Of a stretch of 64,000 nt of DNA, positions 7,851-18,333 are shown in pieces. The stretch is from Bradyrhizobium sp. Tv2a-2 (GTDB taxonomy: Bacteria; Pseudomonadota; Alphaproteobacteria; Rhizobiales; Xanthobacteraceae): positions 234,428 through 298,427 of the forward strand of contig NZ_AXAI01000011.1 in assembly GCF_000472425.1 (NCBI RefSeq). Direction: 5' to 3'. Position 1 is the stretch's first letter. Every line of letters begins with the position of its first letter. Both the position numbers and the translations under genes were made by a program. A model generated the notes under the pieces. That model was not told the origin of the DNA, did no database searches, and worked only from the letters and a program-made list of their open reading frames with translations.

Positions 7851-8538
7851 GTCAGATGATGCCGGCCGGCCGGGCCTCGACCGTCGCCCGGAGCCTAGCA
7901 GGGCTCAGAGCCGCACAGCATCAAAACCCGGGGAGGAGGGCGAGCGCGGCAGGCGGGGTCGCCAAGGATTAAGCCGGCCCGGCACACCTTTTGCCGGGTA
8001 TGAAGGTGCGCCGGAGCCGGCCTTGCTGCACCAGTGCTTCCGTGATGCGAGCACCAGTCTAGAAAGCAAGAGCCGTGCCTGTTTGGCTGAGTGGGGCAGC
8101 AACGCCTCGGACCGGTCCTTGCCGGAGGTCCCATCCGAAACCAAGGCACGGGCCGATAAATTGAGGTCAGGCGTCGCTGGGCCTCACGCGCAGTGGGACA
8201 GCGATGAGGCGACGAATGTCGCCGCGGGTCATGTCGACGAGCGCGTGCAGCGCGCCGGCGGCTTCGAGCGCCTGATTAAGAACAACGCCGCCGAGCGGAA
8301 TATAATCGCTTGGCGACGTTGGGTATCCACTGGGCCTCAAATCCCCAGCCATCTCCTTGCATACAATGCAGCACAAAAAGCTCAAGTCCTGGACATATCG
8401 GTTTTTCGGCAGGAGATGTCAGCAACCGGCCGATGGTTAATGCGGCCTTACTTCCGCTTTTGGGTCACCGTGCGAATCGGGCCGGGGAGCAGGGTACTCG
8501 GCGTGCGTCGCGCGCTTCGTGGCGCCGCACATAATTCG
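7851..8538. other. Region without a supported gene
   Basis: A rightward frame is open through these 690 bases and on to 8883, but the part before about 8539 is low-complexity Arg/Gly/Pro sequence with no recognisable domain. The leftward frames are no better. It may be decayed sequence. I see no RNA gene, repeat or mobile-element end here. Confidence 0.4.
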
Positions 8539-8883
8539 ATGACGGCACGTCAAGAGGTGGAAGCGGCGGCCCGCATCCTTAGTGAAGCAGGGCTGCGTCA
8601 TCGCTGGTGGGGTTCTCATTATCAGAAGTCCTGCGACGAGCACGCTGCGACCGATCCCGTCGGCAAAGAAGAATTTGATACGATCGTTGAATCCATGTTG
8701 ATCGCAGCCAGCGCGCGTCATTTCCGGTGCCGTCCCAATTCAGACACCCGCGCGCATAATTTCGGACAAACATATCCGGGACATTGTCTGCGCTCGGCGA
8801 TGCCATGGGGAAACGAGGCTCGCCGACTCGGGGTGGTAGTATGGACAAGATCGAGCGATCATTCGTCGCTGCGGCGGCGGTGA
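8539..8883 (+). CDS. Possible small protein, degenerate C-terminus
   Basis: From the ATG at 8539 the frame reads MTARQEVEAAARILSEAGLR and then DPVGKEEFDTIVESMLIAAS. These are acidic, helical segments with normal codon use that look like a real protein of about 65 residues. The remaining 45 residues lose this character, suggesting a lost stop or frameshift. No ribosome binding site is apparent. Treat as tentative. Confidence 0.3.
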   Translation: MTARQEVEAAARILSEAGLRHRWWGSHYQKSCDEHAATDPVGKEEFDTIVESMLIAASARHFRCRPNSDTRAHNFGQTYPGHCLRSAMPWGNEARRLGVVVWTRSSDHSSLRRR

Positions 8884-8930
8884 GCTTTGCTGTGCTGGTT
8901 ATTGGTAGCGTACTTCTGGTGGTGATGTAG
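8841..8930 (+). CDS. Putative 29-residue membrane peptide
   Basis: A frame starting MDKIERSFVAAAAVSFAVLV and ending in a continuous hydrophobic stretch through residue 29. This is a short charged head plus one transmembrane helix, the form of many small bacterial membrane proteins. It overlaps the end of the tentative frame at 8539-8883 in another phase. There is no strong ribosome binding site. Confidence 0.35.
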   Translation: MDKIERSFVAAAAVSFAVLVIGSVLLVVM

Positions 8931-9017
8931 CGCGAGCCCCGGAAGACCGGGACGCAAGGATCAGACCGGGACATCCGAAATCAGCTGGGGGCAATCTGGG
9001 GCGGTTGGTGGCTCCCC

Positions 9018-9051
9018 AGGAGATCTCGGGCATTAGGAGATCTCGGCCATT
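9018..9051 (+). repeat. 17-bp tandem direct repeat
   Basis: AGGAGATCTCGGGCATT and AGGAGATCTCGGCCATT lie head to tail with one mismatch. They are in an intergenic stretch with no assigned role. Confidence 0.6.
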
Positions 9052-9134
9052 CGCCGGGCTCCGGCGCCGTCTCGACTGGGGGATATCGCGAGGACTCCGG
9101 TATTGTCCTAAAGAGGTCGCCAACTGCGGCGGCC

Positions 9135-9335
9135 TTATTGCTCGCCAATAATCTTTTTCCGGGGTTTTGGCTTCGCGGGCTCAGGCGGATTGGCTGCCTC
9201 CCGGGCGTGCCGTTCGGCACGAAGCCGGAGCATGTTTGCGCGAGTAGCTTCTTGTTCGGCTCTGTATGAAGCGTAGCTCTCTGAAGCTTCCGCCTGCTTT
9301 TGAGCGAGTGACTTCTTGAACGGGCTATCTGCCAT
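9135..9335 (-). CDS. Small helical, Ala/Glu/Lys-rich protein
   Basis: A 66-residue protein beginning MADSPFKKSLAQKQAEASES, with one long charged helix that could form a coiled coil and a basic Pro/Lys tail (KPKPRKKIIGEQ). I took the ATG at 9335; the frame upstream (CNTPPNAYM...) is not protein-like. It diverges from recA. Similar orphans occur in Bradyrhizobium; function unknown. Confidence 0.6.
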   Translation of the reverse strand: MADSPFKKSLAQKQAEASESYASYRAEQEATRANMLRLRAERHAREAANPPEPAKPKPRKKIIGEQ

Positions 9336-9394
9336 GCAAGGCATATAGGCATTCGGCGGCGTATTACACCAGGCGAATTTGGATACTTTCAAAA

Positions 9395-9409
9395 GAACAT
9401 ATTGCGAAC
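9395..9409. promoter_or_regulatory. LexA (SOS) box upstream of recA
   Basis: GAACATATTGCGAAC matches GAAC-N7-GAAC, the reverse-strand form of the alphaproteobacterial LexA site GTTC-N7-GTTC. A third GAAC follows three bases later, at 9413-9416. It lies about 95 bp before the recA start, as expected for a LexA-repressed recA promoter. Confidence 0.8.
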
Positions 9410-9504
9410 AAGGAACAAATGGTGTACGTTGTTTTCAACTGCCGGCCGCCCTCGTCAATCGTTTGTCGCCCACGCGAATCCCCTTCATAAGGAGTTAAAA
9501 TAGG

Positions 9505-10593
9505 ATGTCCGTCCCAGCCCTGCGTATCGTTGAAGGTTCCTCCATGGATAAGTCCAAAGCGCTGTCCGCCGCGCTGTCCCAGATCGAGCGCCAGTTCGGC
9601 AAGGGCTCGGTGATGAAGCTTGGCAAGAACGACCGCTCGATGGATGTCGAGACGGTGTCGTCAGGCTCGCTCGGGCTCGACATAGCGCTCGGCGTCGGCG
9701 GCCTCCCGAAGGGGCGGATCGTGGAGATCTACGGACCGGAATCCTCGGGCAAGACGACGCTGGCGCTGCACACGGTGGCGGAAGCGCAGAAGAAGGGCGG
9801 CATCTGCGCCTTCATCGACGCCGAGCATGCGCTGGATCCGGTCTACGCCCGCAAGCTCGGTGTCAATATCGACGAGCTCCTGATCTCGCAGCCTGACACC
9901 GGCGAGCAGGCGCTGGAAATCTGCGACACCCTGGTGCGCTCCGGCGCGGTTGATGTGATGGTGGTCGATTCGGTCGCAGCGCTGGTGCCGCGCGCCGAAC
10001 TCGAGGGAGAGATGGGCGATTCGCTCCCCGGTCTGCAGGCGCGACTGATGAGCCAGGCGCTGCGCAAGCTCACCGCCTCCATCAACAAGTCCAACACCAT
10101 GGTGATCTTCATCAACCAGATCCGGATGAAGATCGGCGTGATGTACGGCTCGCCCGAGACCACCACCGGCGGCAATGCGTTGAAATTCTATGCCTCCGTC
10201 CGCCTCGACATCCGCCGGATCGGCTCGATCAAGGATCGCGACGAAGTGGTCGGCAACTCCACGCGCGTCAAGGTCGTGAAGAACAAACTGGCGCCGCCCT
10301 TCAAGCAGGTCGAGTTCGACATCATGTATGGCGAGGGTGTCTCCAAGATGGGCGAGATTCTCGACCTCGGCGTAAAGGCCGGCGTTGTCGAGAAGTCCGG
10401 CGCCTGGTTCTCCTATGACAGCCAGCGCCTCGGCCAGGGCCGCGAGAATTCCAAGGCGTTCCTGAGGGCCAATCCTGATATCACGGCCAAGATTGAGGCT
10501 GCGATCCGCCAGAACTCTGGCCTGATCGCCGATCAGATCCTCGCCAGCGATTCTGAACGCGACTCCGAAGGCGAAGAGCCCGCGGAAGAGTAA
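9505..10593 (+). CDS. recA: Recombinase RecA
   Basis: The 362-residue DNA strand-exchange ATPase for homologous recombination, and the co-protease that triggers LexA cleavage. The Walker A motif GPESSGKTT is present, as are INQIRMKIGVMYGSPETTTG (L2 and ssDNA-binding region) and the acidic C-terminal tail (EGEEPAEE). The ATG at 9505 follows AAGGAG and adds about 13 residues before MDKSKALSAALSQIERQFGK, where many RecA proteins begin; ATG 9544 is the alternative. An SOS box is upstream and a hairpin terminator downstream, so it is probably transcribed alone. Confidence 0.98.
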   Translation: MSVPALRIVEGSSMDKSKALSAALSQIERQFGKGSVMKLGKNDRSMDVETVSSGSLGLDIALGVGGLPKGRIVEIYGPESSGKTTLALHTVAEAQKKGGICAFIDAEHALDPVYARKLGVNIDELLISQPDTGEQALEICDTLVRSGAVDVMVVDSVAALVPRAELEGEMGDSLPGLQARLMSQALRKLTASINKSNTMVIFINQIRMKIGVMYGSPETTTGGNALKFYASVRLDIRRIGSIKDRDEVVGNSTRVKVVKNKLAPPFKQVEFDIMYGEGVSKMGEILDLGVKAGVVEKSGAWFSYDSQRLGQGRENSKAFLRANPDITAKIEAAIRQNSGLIADQILASDSERDSEGEEPAEE

Positions 10594-10639
10594 AGCCCGA
10601 TACCTTCGCGACACCCGCCGCCTGAAGCGAAGGTTGCGT

Positions 10640-10678
10640 CATGCCCGGCCACTCCCCGTGCCGGGCATGTACGTTTTT
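10640..10678 (+). terminator. Rho-independent terminator of recA
   Basis: CATGCCCGGC at 10640-10649 pairs exactly with GCCGGGCATG at 10660-10669, giving a 10-bp GC-rich stem, followed by ACGTTTTT. It lies 47 bases after the recA stop. Confidence 0.7.
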
Positions 10679-10695
10679 GGGTGCTCGTCGCGTGG

Positions 10696-10718
10696 ATGGC
10701 CGGGACAAGCCCGGCCAT
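10696..10718. repeat. Short GC palindrome of the ATGGCCGGG type
   Basis: ATGGCCGGG at 10696-10704 pairs with CCCGGCCAT at 10710-10718. This short palindrome family is common between convergent genes in Bradyrhizobium and may help terminate gcvP from the other side. Confidence 0.5.
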
Positions 10719-10745
10719 GATGTAAGTGTAACGCGTCGTTTTCGA

Positions 10746-13619
10746 TTACTCCGCCGCCTCGGCGTAATCGCTCACCGGCGGACACGAGCACACCAGGTTG
10801 CGGTCGCCATAGACATTGTCGACGCGCCCGACCGGTGACCAGTATTTGTCCGTGCGCGAGACGCCGGCGGGGAAGCAGCCTTCCGCGCGCGTGTAGGCGC
10901 GCTTCCAATCGTCATCGGCGATGTCGTGCACGGTGTGCGGGGCATGGCGCAGCGGTGACGCCTCGATCTTGAAGCGGCCGTTCTCCACTTGCGCGATCTC
11001 TTGCCGGATCGCGATCATGGCGTCGCAGAAGCGGTCGAGTTCGGCCTTCGATTCCGATTCGGTCGGCTCGATCATCAAGGTGCCCGGCACCGGGAAGCTC
11101 ATGGTCGGGGCGTGGAAGCCGTAATCGATCAGGCGTTTGGCGATGTCGTCGACGGAAACGCCGCTCGTTGCCTTCAGCGGCCGCGGATCGATGATGCATT
11201 CATGTGCCACGCGGCCTTTCTCGTTCCGGTAGAGCACCGGGAAATGGGCGTTCAGGCGCGCCGCGACATAGTTGGCGTTGAGGATCGCGACTTCCGTCGC
11301 CTGCGTCAGTCCATCGCCGCCCATCAACAGAATGTAGATGTAGGAGATGGTAAGGATCGACGCAGAGCCGAATGGCGCGGCCGAGACCGGTCCGACCGGA
11401 TGGGGCGTGGCGCCATCCGTCGCGGGATGACCAGGCAGGAAGGGCTTAAGATGCGCCTTCACGCCGATCGGGCCCATGCCAGGGCCGCCGCCGCCATGCG
11501 GGATACAGAAGGTCTTGTGCAGGTTGAGATGGCTGACATCGGCGCCGTAATCGCCGGGCCGCGACAGCCCGACCTGCGCATTCATGTTCGCGCCATCAAG
11601 ATACACCTGGCCGCCATGACCGTGCACGATGTCGCAGATCTCCCTGATATGTTCCTCGAACACGCCGTGGGTCGAGGGATAGGTGATCATGATCGCGGCG
11701 AGAGTCTTGCCATGCACCTCCGCCTTCTTGCGCAGATCCTCGACATCGACATCGCCGCGTGCGTCGCAGGTGACCACGACGACGTCCATGCCGGCCATGG
11801 CGGCAGACGCCGGATTGGTGCCATGCGCGGAGGAGGGGATCAGGCAGACCTTGCGATGCGCCTCGCCGCGCGCGGCGTGATAGCTGCGGATCGCGAGCAG
11901 TCCGGCATATTCGCCTTGTGCGCCAGAGTTCGGCTGCAGCGAGATCGCGTCATAGCCGGTGATGTCGCACAGCCACTTTTCCAGCCGCGCGAACAACATA
12001 TGATAGCCCTTTGCCTGACCGGCCGGGGCAAAGGGATGCAGCGTGGCAAATTCCGGCCAGGTCAGTGGCACCATCTCGGTGGTCCCGTTCAGCTTCATGG
12101 TGCAGGAGCCCAGCGGAATCATGGCCCGGTCGAGCGCGAGGTCGCGATCGCTGAGCTTGCGCATGTAGCGCAGCATCTCGGTTTCCGAGCGATGCGCATG
12201 GAACACGGGATGGGTGAGGAAAGCCGTGGCCCGCTTTAGCGCAAGCGGCAGTGCCTCGCGGCTGCCTGCCTCGATATCGGCGTAAGACAGGCTGCCCCCG
12301 AAGGCGCGCCACACCGCCTCGACGATCTGCGGCGTCGTACCTTCATCGAGCGCGATACGCAGCGTGGTGGCGCCGATGCCGAGATTGATCTTCTCTGCAA
12401 GCGCGCGGGCGACGATCTCGTCGCGCCGCGCGCCGACCTCGACCGTCACCGTGTCGAAGAAGGCCTCGCTCTTCAGCGCAACGCCCATTTTGCGCAAGCC
12501 CGCCGCCAGCACGGCGGCGCGGCGGTGCACATTGCGCGCGATCGCCGTAAGCCCCTCGGGGCCGTGATAGACCGCATACATCGAGGCGATCACGGCCAGC
12601 AGCACCTGCGCGGTGCAAATGTTGGAGGTCGCCTTCTCGCGGCGGATATGCTGCTCGCGGGTCTGCAGCGCCAGCCGATAGGCCGGCGCACCGCGCCAAT
12701 CCACTGATAGCCCCACAATGCGGCCGGGCAGCGAGCGCTTCAACGCATCGCGCACCGCCATGTAAGCCGCATGCGGCCCGCCATAGCCCATCGGCACGCC
12801 AAAGCGCTGGGCCGACCCGACCGCGATATCGGCGCCGAGCTCGCCAGGCGAGGCGATCAGCGTCAGCGCCAGCAGATCCGCGGCCAGAATAGCGAGCGCG
12901 CCTTTTGCGCGCAGGACCGCAATCGCGGGCCGCAAATCGCGCAACGCGCCGGAACTCGCCGGATATTGCAGAAGGCCACCGAAGACATCGGCGCGGTCAA
13001 GGTCGGTCGCGGGATCGCCGACGACGAGCCGCCAGCCCAACGGCTCGGCGCGGGTGCGCAACACCGCAAGCGTCTGCGGATGCACCTCGTGGTCGACGAA
13101 GAAGGCTTTTGTCTTCACCTGCGAGGCGCGCTCGGCGAGCGCCATGGCTTCGGCGGCGGCCGTACCTTCATCCAGCAGCGACGCGTTGGCGACATCAAGC
13201 CCGGTGAGGTCGGAGATCATGGTCTGGAAGTTGAACAGCGCCTCCAGCCGGCCCTGGCTGATTTCGGGCTGATAGGGCGTGTAGGCCGTGTACCAGGCCG
13301 GGTTCTCCAGGATGTTGCGCTGGATCACCGCCGGCAGGATGGTGCCGGAATAGCCCTGGCCGATCAGCGAGGTGAAAACCTGGTTCTGCGCGGCGAGGTC
13401 GCGCATATGCGAAAGCGCCCGGGTCTCACTGAGCGCCACACCGAGATCGAGCGGCGTCTTCTGCCGGATCGATGACGGCAGCGTTTCGGCCATCAGCGCT
13501 GACAAGCTGCCTGCGCCGACCGTCTCCAGCATCGCTGCGATATCGCGCGGCGATGGCCCGATATGGCGGCGGGCGAAGTCGGTGGCGGCCTCGGCGGCGG
13601 GTTTGAAGGGCGCGTTCAT
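10746..13619 (-). CDS. gcvP: Glycine dehydrogenase (decarboxylating), P-protein
   Basis: The 957-residue PLP enzyme that decarboxylates glycine and passes the aminomethyl group to the lipoyl arm of GcvH. It has the length of single-chain GcvP. The start reads MNAPFKPAAEAATDFARRHI, and the PLP-lysine region NLHKTFCIPHGGGGPGMGP lies near residue 700. I chose the ATG at 13619, after GCGAGGCAC, rather than the one six codons upstream. It is the third gene of the gcvT-gcvH-gcvP operon, 26 bases after gcvH, and shares the glycine riboswitch upstream of gcvT. It supplies C1 units as methylene-tetrahydrofolate, which also feed the purine pathway encoded further along. Confidence 0.97.
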   Translation of the reverse strand: MNAPFKPAAEAATDFARRHIGPSPRDIAAMLETVGAGSLSALMAETLPSSIRQKTPLDLGVALSETRALSHMRDLAAQNQVFTSLIGQGYSGTILPAVIQRNILENPAWYTAYTPYQPEISQGRLEALFNFQTMISDLTGLDVANASLLDEGTAAAEAMALAERASQVKTKAFFVDHEVHPQTLAVLRTRAEPLGWRLVVGDPATDLDRADVFGGLLQYPASSGALRDLRPAIAVLRAKGALAILAADLLALTLIASPGELGADIAVGSAQRFGVPMGYGGPHAAYMAVRDALKRSLPGRIVGLSVDWRGAPAYRLALQTREQHIRREKATSNICTAQVLLAVIASMYAVYHGPEGLTAIARNVHRRAAVLAAGLRKMGVALKSEAFFDTVTVEVGARRDEIVARALAEKINLGIGATTLRIALDEGTTPQIVEAVWRAFGGSLSYADIEAGSREALPLALKRATAFLTHPVFHAHRSETEMLRYMRKLSDRDLALDRAMIPLGSCTMKLNGTTEMVPLTWPEFATLHPFAPAGQAKGYHMLFARLEKWLCDITGYDAISLQPNSGAQGEYAGLLAIRSYHAARGEAHRKVCLIPSSAHGTNPASAAMAGMDVVVVTCDARGDVDVEDLRKKAEVHGKTLAAIMITYPSTHGVFEEHIREICDIVHGHGGQVYLDGANMNAQVGLSRPGDYGADVSHLNLHKTFCIPHGGGGPGMGPIGVKAHLKPFLPGHPATDGATPHPVGPVSAAPFGSASILTISYIYILLMGGDGLTQATEVAILNANYVAARLNAHFPVLYRNEKGRVAHECIIDPRPLKATSGVSVDDIAKRLIDYGFHAPTMSFPVPGTLMIEPTESESKAELDRFCDAMIAIRQEIAQVENGRFKIEASPLRHAPHTVHDIADDDWKRAYTRAEGCFPAGVSRTDKYWSPVGRVDNVYGDRNLVCSCPPVSDYAEAAE

Positions 13620-13645
13620 GTGTGCCTCGCTATGCAAATTCGGTG

Positions 13646-14011
13646 TCAGGCGGTGTGCGCCTTGTAGGCGGCTTCATCCATCAATCCGCCGAGCTCGCTC
13701 TTGTCCGCGATCTTGATCTTGAAGAACCAGGCCTTGCCGCTGGCGTCGGAATTCACCAGAGCCGGCTCGGCGGCGAGCTCCTCGTTCACCTCAAGCACTT
13801 CGCCTGAGATCGGCGCGTAAACGTCGGAGGCAGCCTTGACGGATTCGACCACGGCTGCGGCCTCGGCCTTCTTCAGCGTGCGTCCGACCTTCGGCAACTC
13901 GACGAACACGACGTCGCCGAGCTGGGACTGCGCATAGTCGGTGATCCCGATGGTTGCCACATCGCCCTCGATGCGAAGCCATTCATGGTCGGTGGTGAAG
14001 AGCGTGGTCAT
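13646..14011 (-). CDS. gcvH: Glycine cleavage system H protein
   Basis: The 121-residue lipoyl carrier that shuttles the aminomethyl intermediate between GcvP, GcvT and lipoamide dehydrogenase. The lipoylated lysine is K59 in VVESVKAASDVYAP, and the N-terminal TTDHEWLRIEGDVATIGITD is typical. Length is normal for the family. It lies nine bases after gcvT and just before gcvP on the same strand, so the three are co-transcribed. Confidence 0.97.
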   Translation of the reverse strand: MTTLFTTDHEWLRIEGDVATIGITDYAQSQLGDVVFVELPKVGRTLKKAEAAAVVESVKAASDVYAPISGEVLEVNEELAAEPALVNSDASGKAWFFKIKIADKSELGGLMDEAAYKAHTA

Positions 14012-14020
14012 GGCAATCCT

Positions 14021-15166
14021 TCAGCGCTTGTAGGTGTTGGGAACGAAAGGCGTGGCGGCGACGCGCAGGGGCAGGCGCTGTCCGCGCACTTCCGCAAAAA
14101 GCCGGGTGCCGTTGATTGCGAGAGCGGTCGGCACATAGCCCATCGCAACCGGCGCATTGAGGCTCGGGCCGAAGCCGCCTGACGTGACAGCGCCGATTGG
14201 CTCCGACGAGGTCTGGTCCGCAAACAGCGGCGCGCCCTCGCGCACCGGCGCGCGTCCCTCGGGCTTCAGGCCCACCCGGCGGCGTGCCGCGCCGCTCGCA
14301 AGCTGGCTCAGAACAGTCTCCGCACCCGGATAGCCGCCGGCGCGGGCGCCACCGGAGTGCCGGCTCTTCTGCATCGACCATTCCAGCGCGCCCTCGACCG
14401 GTGTGGTCGTGGTGTCGATGTCATGGCCATAGAGGCAAAGCCCGGCTTCCAGCCTGAGGCTGTCGCGGGCGCCAAGCCCGATCGGCAGCACGTCGGGGTC
14501 CGACAGCAGCGCGGTCGCCAGCTGTTCGGCTTGCGCCGCCGGCACCGAAATCTCGAACCCGTCCTCGCCGGTATAGCCGGAGCGCGACACGAAACAGCCG
14601 AGGCCAGCGACCTCGTGAGGTCCCGCATCCATGAAACGCATCGCCGGTGCCTCTGCACAGAATTGCGCCAGCACGGCTTCGGCCCTGGGGCCCTGCAGCG
14701 CTAGCAGCGCGCGGTCGGCGAGCGAATCGACCTGGCACGAGTCGGAGAGATGCGCGCGCAAATGTGCCTCATCGGCCTCCTTGCAGGCGGCGTTCACCAC
14801 CGCGAAGAGGTGGTCGCCGAAATTCGCGACCATCAGATCGTCGAGGATGCAACCCGCCGCGTTGGTGAACTGCGCATAGCGCTGCCGGAAGGGGGCGAGC
14901 GCCAGCATGTCCTGCGGCACCAGCCGCTCGAGCGCCAGCGCCGCGTCCTCGACCTGGCCGGATTTGGGGCGCAGCGCCACCTGGCCCATATGGGAGACGT
15001 CGAACAGGCCGGCCTTTTGGCGGGTATGAAGGTGCTCCTTCAAAACCCCGGCCGGATACTGCACGGGCATGTCATAGCCCGCGAACGGCACCATCTTGGC
15101 GCCAAGCGACACATGAAGGGCGTGGAGGGGAGTACGTTTGAGCGGGGTGTCGCTGGTCGCAAGCAT
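14021..15166 (-). CDS. gcvT: Aminomethyltransferase, glycine cleavage T protein
   Basis: A 381-residue T protein that moves the methylene group from aminomethyl-GcvH to tetrahydrofolate and releases ammonia. Family features include LHVSLGAKMVPFAGYDMPVQ near the N-terminus, FDVSHMGQV and SGYTGEDGFEISVP. I set the start at 15166 (MLATSDTPLKRTPLH) because GAGG lies at the right distance; two in-frame ATGs further upstream fall in the leader between the riboswitch and gene, one of them inside a hairpin loop. It is the first gene of the gcv operon under a tandem glycine riboswitch. Confidence 0.95.
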   Translation of the reverse strand: MLATSDTPLKRTPLHALHVSLGAKMVPFAGYDMPVQYPAGVLKEHLHTRQKAGLFDVSHMGQVALRPKSGQVEDAALALERLVPQDMLALAPFRQRYAQFTNAAGCILDDLMVANFGDHLFAVVNAACKEADEAHLRAHLSDSCQVDSLADRALLALQGPRAEAVLAQFCAEAPAMRFMDAGPHEVAGLGCFVSRSGYTGEDGFEISVPAAQAEQLATALLSDPDVLPIGLGARDSLRLEAGLCLYGHDIDTTTTPVEGALEWSMQKSRHSGGARAGGYPGAETVLSQLASGAARRRVGLKPEGRAPVREGAPLFADQTSSEPIGAVTSGGFGPSLNAPVAMGYVPTALAINGTRLFAEVRGQRLPLRVAATPFVPNTYKR

Positions 15167-15184
15167 CAGGGGCCCTCGGCGGTT

Positions 15185-15204
15185 CCCGAGGGACATTCCT
15201 CGGG
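15185..15204 (-). promoter_or_regulatory. Leader hairpin between glycine riboswitch and gcvT
   Basis: CCCGAGG and CCTCGGG form a perfect 7-bp stem with a six-base loop, just upstream of the gcvT ribosome binding site (about 15174-15180). Its place between the aptamers and the gene makes it a candidate part of the riboswitch expression platform. Confidence 0.45.
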
Positions 15205-15221
15205 TGACCAGACGAAGCCCC

Positions 15222-15391
15222 ATCTGTCGCTGTGCCTGAGAGTATTATCCCGTCGGCGGACGCCCACTGGCCTTGAGAAGCCGGCTGCGCCTCTTTCCAG
15301 ATGCTGTCAAAGCCACACGGTCCTTTTGCCTGAGAGTTTCCGGGGCGGTTGCTCCTTCGGCGCCGGCATCAAAGCCGGTCTCTCCCGACGT
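15222..15391 (-). promoter_or_regulatory. Tandem glycine riboswitch (gcvT leader)
   Basis: Read on the minus strand, two glycine aptamers follow each other. The first runs from CGTCGGGAGAGACCGGC through GAAGGAGCAACCGCCCC to AACTCTCAGGCAAAAGGACC. The second starts near TCTGGAAAGAGGCG and ends with ATACTCTCAGGCACAGCGAC and AGATGG. The conserved GGAGAG/GGAAAGAG starts and CTCTCAGGCA cores are clear. Glycine binding normally switches on gcv expression. Confidence 0.92.
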
Positions 15392-15610
15392 GGCTGTCTT
15401 GAACAGATAGGAGGGAAACACGACCTATGCCAGACTGTCAACGCAAGCGCAGCGTCTATCAACTAGCTTTGCGTCCGACTTTACGCTCCCGCAGCAAGCC
15501 TATGATCCGCCTGCACAGTTTCTGGACACTGTGGCTGGCCTTGTCTAAAAGCGTTCGGCCTCAAAAATCGCTATTTGCAGGGCCCCGGCCAGCTTTCCGA
15601 TTGGATGAAT

Positions 15611-18283
<2,673 letters not shown>

Positions 18284-18333
18284 GCTACCGATCTACTGGC
18301 ATCGGCCCAAATGCTGCAGCGGGGCCGTCGCCC

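Noticed and set aside
7849..8883. 344-residue rightward protein
   Set aside because: The first two thirds are low-complexity with no domain; only the segment from 8539 looks protein-like and is reported tentatively.
10989..12239. 416-codon rightward open frame
   Set aside because: Antisense to gcvP, with no recognisable motif and no ribosome binding site.
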